A stretch of DNA of 11,022 nt from Deltaproteobacteria bacterium (GTDB lineage Bacteria; Bdellovibrionota; UBA1018; UBA923): positions 1 through 11,022 of the forward strand of contig JACQAW010000280.1 of NCBI GenBank assembly GCA_016194725.1. Reading direction: 5' to 3'. Each line of letters starts with the position of its first letter. The stretch's first letter is position 1. Position numbers and translations under genes: made by a program. Shown here piece after piece: positions 5,919-11,022 of the stretch. The notes beneath the pieces were generated by a model. It was given only the letters and a program-made list of their open reading frames with translations, ran no database searches and was not told where the DNA came from.

Positions 5919-8425
5919 AATACCTCGACCACCCCACGCCCACCATCGACCCGCACGCGCATGCCGTTGCGAAAGGTGGTCGTCGCATCTGCGATTCCAG
6001 AAACCGCGGGCAGCCCGAACTCGCGGGCGGCGACAAAACCGTGCGACAAGATTCCGCCGGTCACGGAAACGATTGCCCCCAGCAGTGGGTAAAGCGGCAC
6101 GAATGCCGGATTGGGCGCGGTGGTTACCAGTACCGACCCCGGCTGAAGCTGGCCCACGGCCTCGAGATGCTCGGCAATCACCACGACACCTTCGACAACG
6201 CCGCTGCTGACGGCGACTCCCAGGTGTTGAAAATTTCCTTGCGGCTGTGTCGGCACGAGCGGCGTTTTTTCAGGCGGAAATTCCAGTGGCGCCTGATTTT
6301 TCCAGGCACGTTCGAATTCGGCCCGGCGGCGCTGAGCCAGAAATTTGAGACTGGCCTTGGGCGCTCGCAGCGCGGCCTTGAGCTCGGCAAGCTCAAGAAA
6401 AAAAGCGTCTTCGGGCTTTTCAAGCAACCGCAGGCCCACAAGCTCGCTGCCTGCCGCCAGCACCAATCGCCGCGAGGGCTCGAGCAGCAGGCCAGTCAGA
6501 AAATGCAGCTCTTCGTCCATACGCATGAAGTCGCGCAGCCGCTCCAGTGCGTCGGCCACGCGCGAGCAGCTGGCCATAAGCCCGGCCGCACGAAGCGTGG
6601 CAAACAGCTCGGCCGTCGACGACTTCTGGAGCTCGACGACGCCCTTGGCGTTGCGCACGCCTTGCAGCGACGAGGCCAGAAGCGGGGCCAACGCCGCCGG
6701 CGAGTCGTTCCAGCACGGCACGGCGATATCCCAGCTGGTGCGATTGTGGCCATTGCGCTCAAGAAAAATTTTCCACTTTTCGCGGGTTTCAGGCGCAAGA
6801 CAGGCGTGGGCGTCGAGCATGCCCACTGTCAAGCCCTTGATGAATTCGCTGCTACCCTGGTCGCGAGCCAGAAGCCGGGTCAGCTCGACCCACTCACGAC
6901 TCATGCCGAGCGTGCGATTTTCGTTAAAGCAGCTGAGCAGATCGACAAAGCCCAGCGCGGGCCGCCCCAGCCGCAGCCACACGCCTTCGAGCGCGCGATG
7001 AAGCGCGTCTTTAACGATGAAAACCGTGAAGTCGGGCTCGAGAAAACGCAGACTGATGGCCCGAAGCTCTTCCATGCGCTCGAGCAGCACCGCCGCCGAG
7101 GGGCGCTCGCTGCCAAGCCGCATCCACTTTACCTTGAAAGCCTCGAGCTCGTCGCGGCCGCGGCTCACGTGGTCCTGCCATTTGTTTTGCCAAACCTGGC
7201 TTTGCGGGCCAATCAGAATTTGCAGCAGCTCGAGTTTCAAAACGGCTTTTGCAGCCTCACGGCTCCTGGCCAGCAGAGTGGTTTTACAATGCCGCAGCAG
7301 CGCGAACAGCAGGCGCGGCACGCGAGTCAGGTAGCGGTGCCAGCGTACCTTCACGCGCGACGGGAACTTGAAAAAATCCGGATCCGAGTACACGCGCGAG
7401 CGCAGCCGCACCGCCATTTTGCGCGAGCCGTTCACCTCGATGCCAAACTCGGCACGCAGGTTTTCCAGATTGGACTGCATGGAGTCTTCAATGGCAGTCC
7501 AGCCAATTGGAGTGACCGGCTCGGGAAAGCGTTCGAGGGACAGCGCCCGCGTCCAACGACTGCCGGCCGAGGCCGCAAACAGCCGTGCCTCTTCCGAGGC
7601 AATCGGGCGCGCCTGCACGAACCAGAGGGCCTTGCCATCCCAGACCCACTCCACGTCGGCAGGACCGCCCACCAGCGCTTCGGCACGAACCGCCGTGGCC
7701 CAAAGTTCGGTCCACAGTGGCGCGAGCGGCGAAATCGGATCGGCCCCTTCCGACTGCGAATCGATTCTGGTGGCCACCGAACCCTGCACCACCCCTTCGC
7801 CAGGGCCACGGGCCCATTCGACCACGCCATTTTCCGCCACCCAAACCTGGTCTGGTTTGCGGGTAAAACACACACCGGCAAATTTTGCGGGAATATATTT
7901 TTGAATAAAGAAGCCGGGCAGCAAATCGCGCGGGTCGTGCCCGGCCGTCAGCAGCTGCACCGCGCCCACGGTTTCAAACGCCGAAGCCAGCACGGTGGTC
8001 ACGGCTTTCCAGAGCGACTCGACGGTGGGGTTTGGCACATGCACGGAACGGTAGGCCCCCGCAAACGAGGTGGTTGCCGCGTCTTCGACACTCATGCTCG
8101 AGCGCACAATCCAGGTGCCGGTGCCCAGCGCGGCACGCGCGTGGCTGAAACAGGCTGGCCATTCGACAGGAACGCCGGCTGATTTTAATGTAGCGCAGAA
8201 TTTTTCAAGCGACTCCGGGCTCGACGTGGCATCGCCGGGCCAGCGTGCCCAGTCGGCAATGGCCTGCGTGTGGCCTGGCAGCCCCCTGATCCACGTACCA
8301 AGATTTTCCGATGCAAAGAACACGGTGGCGGGCACGCGAAACCCCGCACCCATCATCTGATGAATGCCTTTGGCCTTGCCGCCAGCTGGAAGCAGGGTGG
8401 TCAGGAAGTCGGCGCCGGTTCCCAT
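5915..8425 (-). CDS. PEP-synthase/rifampicin-phosphotransferase-like dikinase without PEP barrel
   Basis: The product has 836 residues. The N-terminal ATP-grasp (PPDK_N) domain spans about 1-280: GGKAKG at 15-20, WIVRSSMSVEDAATTSFAGAY at 105-125, IQKYIPAKFAGVCFTRKP at 174-191, and WFVQARPI at 268-275. A long helical middle, about 295-720, holds NGHNRTSWDIAVPCW near 558-572, the counterpart of the GHR...PRW signature of the family. The C-terminal swivelling phosphohistidine domain, about 735-836, has TGGILSHGFVAAREFGLPAV with the carrier H795. The C-terminal TIM barrel that binds PEP or pyruvate is absent, as in rifampicin phosphotransferase (about 865 residues). The expected reaction is ATP plus acceptor giving AMP, phosphate and phosphorylated acceptor; the acceptor is unknown. 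The middle domain is the substrate-selecting part in the known enzyme. It is first in the operon and its TGA overlaps the HAD ATG. The ATG at 8425 has GGAG two bases upstream. Confidence 0.85.
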   Translation of the reverse strand: MGTGADFLTTLLPAGGKAKGIHQMMGAGFRVPATVFFASENLGTWIRGLPGHTQAIADWARWPGDATSSPESLEKFCATLKSAGVPVEWPACFSHARAALGTGTWIVRSSMSVEDAATTSFAGAYRSVHVPNPTVESLWKAVTTVLASAFETVGAVQLLTAGHDPRDLLPGFFIQKYIPAKFAGVCFTRKPDQVWVAENGVVEWARGPGEGVVQGSVATRIDSQSEGADPISPLAPLWTELWATAVRAEALVGGPADVEWVWDGKALWFVQARPIASEEARLFAASAGSRWTRALSLERFPEPVTPIGWTAIEDSMQSNLENLRAEFGIEVNGSRKMAVRLRSRVYSDPDFFKFPSRVKVRWHRYLTRVPRLLFALLRHCKTTLLARSREAAKAVLKLELLQILIGPQSQVWQNKWQDHVSRGRDELEAFKVKWMRLGSERPSAAVLLERMEELRAISLRFLEPDFTVFIVKDALHRALEGVWLRLGRPALGFVDLLSCFNENRTLGMSREWVELTRLLARDQGSSEFIKGLTVGMLDAHACLAPETREKWKIFLERNGHNRTSWDIAVPCWNDSPAALAPLLASSLQGVRNAKGVVELQKSSTAELFATLRAAGLMASCSRVADALERLRDFMRMDEELHFLTGLLLEPSRRLVLAAGSELVGLRLLEKPEDAFFLELAELKAALRAPKASLKFLAQRRRAEFERAWKNQAPLEFPPEKTPLVPTQPQGNFQHLGVAVSSGVVEGVVVIAEHLEAVGQLQPGSVLVTTAPNPAFVPLYPLLGAIVSVTGGILSHGFVAAREFGLPAVSGIADATTTFRNGMRVRVDGGRGVVEVL

Positions 8426-8505
8426 GGCTCCAAGTTAGCGAAGGGGTAAAGGAAAGAACAGTTGAAAGTCTTGATTAGACTCGCGTTGTACCCTACGCTT
8501 TCGAA
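8426..8505. promoter_or_regulatory. Divergent promoter region between the two operons
   Basis: This 80-base gap must hold the start signals for both operons. On the plus strand TTGATT (8471-8476), a 17-base spacer and TACGCT (8494-8499) form a moderate sigma70-like pair. Its transcript would begin almost at the sulfotransferase ATG (8506), which also lacks a Shine-Dalgarno sequence. On the minus strand TCTAAT (8479-8474) resembles a -10 box but has no good -35. The two candidates overlap, so the operons could compete for or share one control site. The assignment rests on consensus matching by eye. Confidence 0.35.
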
Positions 8506-9576
8506 ATGACGGACCAGGTCGAATATGCAAATTGGTGGTCGAAGCTGCTGTTTCAGAAAGCCTATGAAAGGCAGTTCGTCATTCCCGTGCCCAACCCGCG
8601 TGGGCTGGTTGCGTTCATGGAGTATCTCGAGGCGAGATATTTCACGCCCGACCTCGAGGCCCTGCGCATTGATCGGCCGGTTTTCATTGTCGGGCTGCCG
8701 CGTTCGGGCACGACCGTCTTGTATAACTTGCTATGCGCCCATAAGCGCGCGGCCTATGTGACCACCGCGGTGAATTCGTTTCCGACGGCCATCTGCACGA
8801 TGGAATGGGCCCGAAAGAAATTCGCCCTCAATATCCGGGGCGAACGCTTCCTGCAAGACTCGATAGACGCCGATTTTTCAAGCCCCTCCGAGCCCGCGAT
8901 GTTCTGGGGAAAATGGATTGGCCGCGATACCGAAAGCCTGTACTGGCCCGAAAAACGCCTCCAGGATTTTTCTCCGGAAAAACGAGCCGAGATTTACAAT
9001 GACATCAAACGCCTGCTGCACAGCTTTGGCGGCAACGGGCAGCGCTTCATTACCAAATACCCGGTGCTGCAGACCGAGCTGCGCATGATTCAAGACCTGT
9101 TTCCGGACGCCCACTTCATTCACATCATCCGCGACGGGCGCATGGTGGCCAACTCGCTGCTCAAGCTGTACAAGCTTTGCAACGACCAGTTGAAGAAAAT
9201 TCAACACCCGACTTTGAAAACCCTGATACCTTACCCACGCGTGCAAAATCTTGAAAAATATGTCAAAGAGTTCGGCGCAGACGACATTCGCACCACGGCC
9301 CACGTGTGGCAGGACTCGATTGCCGCCGTCAATGCGGTCAAGGGCGAGCTTAAGCATTTCACCGAGATTCGCTACGAGGATATCCTCGAAAACCCCTTTG
9401 ACGAAATGAAACGCATCTTCAAATTCGTCGACCTGCCATGGCCCTCGGACGACAACGCGCTTTTCAAGCGTGAGTTCGAAAGCGTGGGCAAGGTAAGGCA
9501 CACCAACAAGTATGGCCAGTTCGGGGCCGTGGAACAGATTGCCGCGTCCACGCTGAAAGCGTATCGGTATACCTGA
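8506..9576 (+). CDS. PAPS-dependent sulfotransferase
   Basis: This 356-residue sulfotransferase-fold protein would move a sulfuryl group from PAPS to a hydroxyl or amine. The 5'-phosphosulfate loop is VGLPRSGTT at 62-70, directly after a beta strand. RFITKYP at 180-186 is the usual Lys-containing strand after it. The 3'-phosphate-binding motif is HIIRDGRMVANSL at 206-218, with the Arg and Ser that contact PAPS. RYEDILENP near 287-295 is another common signature of the family. No signal peptide or membrane helix is seen, so it is cytoplasmic. The acceptor cannot be deduced; this branch (Sulfotransfer_3-like) includes lipid, glycan and small-molecule enzymes. The APS kinase gene begins two bases after its stop, so donor synthesis and use are encoded together. 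No Shine-Dalgarno precedes the ATG. Confidence 0.87.
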   Translation: MTDQVEYANWWSKLLFQKAYERQFVIPVPNPRGLVAFMEYLEARYFTPDLEALRIDRPVFIVGLPRSGTTVLYNLLCAHKRAAYVTTAVNSFPTAICTMEWARKKFALNIRGERFLQDSIDADFSSPSEPAMFWGKWIGRDTESLYWPEKRLQDFSPEKRAEIYNDIKRLLHSFGGNGQRFITKYPVLQTELRMIQDLFPDAHFIHIIRDGRMVANSLLKLYKLCNDQLKKIQHPTLKTLIPYPRVQNLEKYVKEFGADDIRTTAHVWQDSIAAVNAVKGELKHFTEIRYEDILENPFDEMKRIFKFVDLPWPSDDNALFKREFESVGKVRHTNKYGQFGAVEQIAASTLKAYRYT

Positions 9577-9578
9577 CC

Positions 9579-10298
9579 ATGTATAAAGAGACGCACTCCC
9601 GATCGGTGATGAAGGCGGTATCGTGGCGGGCCCTGGGCAGCCTGACCACGGCGGCGATCGTGTTTGCTTTTTTTCGGCGCTGGGACCTGGCGCTGGCCAC
9701 GGGTGGCGTCGATGCCATCAGCAAAATTGCGCTATACTACGCTCATGAACGCTTCTGGGACCGGGTTCATTTTGGAAAACACCAGATCACGCCCGCCGTG
9801 CTTTGGTTCACCGGCCTTTCGGGGGCCGGCAAAACCACGCTGGCCCATTCCGTGGTGCGCGAGCTCGAAAACCGCAAGCTGCGCACCGAGCATCTGGACG
9901 GCGACACGATTCGCGACCTGTTTCCCAATACGGGATTCTCGCGCGAAGAGCGCGAAGAGCACATCAAGCGCGTGGGCTTTCTGGCCAGCCGGCTCGAGAG
10001 CAACGGGCTTTTTGTGGTCGTGTCGCTCATTTCGCCCTACGAGGCCAGCCGCGACTTCGCGCGCAAGCTCGCCAAAAATTTTGTCGAGATTCACATCTCA
10101 ACGCCCCTGGGTGAATGCGAAAAGCGCGATACCAAGGGGCTGTATCGCCGGGCTCGGGCCGGTGAGCTCAAAGACTTTACCGGCGTGAGCTCTCCATATG
10201 AAACGCCGCGTAATCCCGAAATCACGGTCGATACCACGAACCTGTCCATTGCCGCAGCCACGCGAATTATCGTCGATCAGCTGCGAAAATATATCTGA
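9579..10298 (+). CDS. cysC: APS kinase (CysC) with N-terminal DUF2061 membrane domain
   Basis: This is a 239-residue fusion. Residues 1-66 match DUF2061, a small predicted membrane domain: ETHSRSVMKAVSWRALG, a hydrophobic segment at 20-32, then ISKIALYYAHERFWDRVHFG. Residues 70-239 are a complete APS kinase: Walker A GLSGAGKTT at 79-87, LDGDTIRD at 107-114, the APS-binding FSREEREEHIKRVG at 120-133, VSLISPYEASR at 148-158 containing the serine of the classical phospho-Ser motif, and KGLYRRARAGELKDFTGVSS at 186-205. The enzyme phosphorylates adenosine 5'-phosphosulfate to PAPS. The membrane segment would anchor PAPS production at the inner membrane. It lies two bases after the sulfotransferase gene and 19 bases before the cysD-like gene, in one transcript. 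A standalone CysC is about 170-200 residues, so the N-terminal extension is real and is not a misplaced start: both parts are conserved domains in one frame. Confidence 0.92.
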   Translation: MYKETHSRSVMKAVSWRALGSLTTAAIVFAFFRRWDLALATGGVDAISKIALYYAHERFWDRVHFGKHQITPAVLWFTGLSGAGKTTLAHSVVRELENRKLRTEHLDGDTIRDLFPNTGFSREEREEHIKRVGFLASRLESNGLFVVVSLISPYEASRDFARKLAKNFVEIHISTPLGECEKRDTKGLYRRARAGELKDFTGVSSPYETPRNPEITVDTTNLSIAAATRIIVDQLRKYI

Positions 10299-10317
10299 TC
10301 GGGTGTAAACTGGCAGC

Positions 10318-11022
10318 ATGAGCCAGCTCGACGAGCTTGAAAACCGCAGCGTGCATATTCTTCGAGAAGCCTATGCCTCGTTTCGCAACCTGGGCATGCT
10401 GTGGTCGATTGGCAAGGACAGCACCGTTTTGCTTTGGCTTGCCCGCAAGGCGTTCTTCGGCCACGTGCCTTTTCCGCTGATTCACATCGACACCTCTTTT
10501 AAAATTCCCGAGATGATCGAATACCGGGACAGGCTGGCCAAGCAATGGGGCCTGCAGCTGATCGTGGGCCAAAATGCGGAGGCACTTGCGCAAGGCGATA
10601 CCTTTCCCGCGGGCAAGGTGGACAGAATAACGTGCTGCAAGCTGCTCAAGACTCAAGCGCTCAAAGACACCCTGCACGCAGCCGGGCGCGAGCCGTTCAA
10701 CGGCATCATCGCCGGCATTCGCGCCGACGAAGAGGGCAGCCGCAGCAAGGAACGCTATTTTTCGCCTCGCAACCGCGAAAACGACTGGGCGGTCGATGAC
10801 CAGCCGCCCGAGTTCTGGAACCAGTACAAAACCGATTTCGCGCCTGGCACTCACGTGCGCATCCACCCCCTGCTCGACTGGACGGAGCTGAACATCTGGG
10901 AATATATCGGCCGCGAAAAAATTCCCACCGTCTCGCTTTACTACGATCAGGGCTCGGGCAAGCGCTATCGCAGCCTGGGCTGCTACCCTTGCACGTTCCC
11001 AATCGACTCGACCGCGAAAAAC
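10318..11022 (+). CDS. cysD: Sulfate adenylyltransferase subunit 2 (CysD-type), partial at right edge
   Basis: The frame is open from the ATG at 10318 to the edge, giving 235 residues; a full CysD has roughly 270-300, so only the C-terminus is missing. The nucleotide alpha-hydrolase PP-loop SIGKDST is at 30-36. Also present are FPLIHIDTSFKIPEM (near 55-69), LLKTQALKDTL, GIRADEEGSRSKERYFSPRN, PPEFWNQYK and VRIHPLLDWTELNIWEYI, all typical of CysD rather than CysH. With the GTPase CysN it forms ATP sulfurylase, converting ATP and sulfate to APS. CysN would be expected just beyond the window. Unlike E. coli CysD it has a shortened loop before RYRSLGC. It carries CC at 106-107 and CYPC at 222-225, the spacing class of the iron-sulfur cysteines in APS reductases. 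It follows cysC by 19 bases and has no strong Shine-Dalgarno. Confidence 0.88.
   Translation, partial: MSQLDELENRSVHILREAYASFRNLGMLWSIGKDSTVLLWLARKAFFGHVPFPLIHIDTSFKIPEMIEYRDRLAKQWGLQLIVGQNAEALAQGDTFPAGKVDRITCCKLLKTQALKDTLHAAGREPFNGIIAGIRADEEGSRSKERYFSPRNRENDWAVDDQPPEFWNQYKTDFAPGTHVRIHPLLDWTELNIWEYIGREKIPTVSLYYDQGSGKRYRSLGCYPCTFPIDSTAKN

Noticed and set aside
6041..8182. 713-codon open frame on the plus strand opposite the dikinase gene
   Set aside because: It is the antisense shadow of a strongly recognised family. Its composition (many Arg, Gln, His and Pro) is what the reverse of G+C-rich coding gives, and it has no motif.
10318..11022. Reading the last gene as CysH (PAPS/APS reductase) because of CC and CxxC
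   Set aside because: The intact GIRADEEGSRSKERYFSPRN block, the PPEFWNQYK block and adjacency to cysC are CysD features; the cysteines are kept as a separate observation.
1..11022. CRISPR array, tRNA, rRNA or insertion sequence
   Set aside because: No regularly spaced repeats, cloverleaf-like segments, transposase motifs or target-site duplications were seen. The only sizeable repeat is the palindrome at 3442-3624.

Overview
The window is bacterial and gene-dense, about 57% G+C by eye. Genes are packed head to tail, with stop/start overlaps. It looks like a Gram-negative-type bacterium: there is an exported Cys-rich metalloprotease, and the sulfate-activation genes are of the CysC/CysD type. 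I cannot place the organism. A spirochaete such as a Turneriella/Leptospirales relative or a Bdellovibrionota member would fit the style, but nothing in the sequence proves it.

Layout, left to right. (1) 2-124 (+) looks like the last 40 codons of a gene entering from the left; the following ~250 bases hold nothing I can support. (2) 375-1337 (-) is a membrane protein with a PH-like middle and C-terminal ankyrin repeats. (3) 1472-2437 (+) is a secreted zinc metalloprotease with HExxHxxGxxD. It is divergent from (2), and its stop overlaps tail-to-tail with the next gene. (4) 8425 down to 2424 (-) is a run of five genes: a rifampicin-phosphotransferase-like dikinase, a HAD phosphatase, a thymidylate-kinase-like P-loop kinase, a diacylglycerol-kinase-family lipid kinase and a ThiL-like kinase. 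The first four are translationally coupled (ATGA overlap, TAGTG overlap with an AGGAGG site, 25-bp overlap). A 183-nt palindrome with a terminator-like core separates the fifth. (5) 8506-11022 (+), divergent from (4), is a sulfation operon: a sulfotransferase, an APS kinase fused to an N-terminal DUF2061 membrane domain, and a CysD-type ATP sulfurylase subunit cut by the window edge.

The plus operon can be read with confidence as a PAPS-making and PAPS-using unit: CysD (with CysN presumably beyond the edge) makes APS, CysC makes PAPS, and the sulfotransferase spends it. No PAPS reductase is seen, so sulfation rather than cysteine synthesis is the likelier purpose. The minus operon is unusual because every member belongs to a phosphoryl-transfer or phosphatase family and none has an obvious housekeeping partner. 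Whether the two divergent operons act on one molecule, for example a phosphorylated and sulfated lipid, is inference. It is the most interesting open question here.
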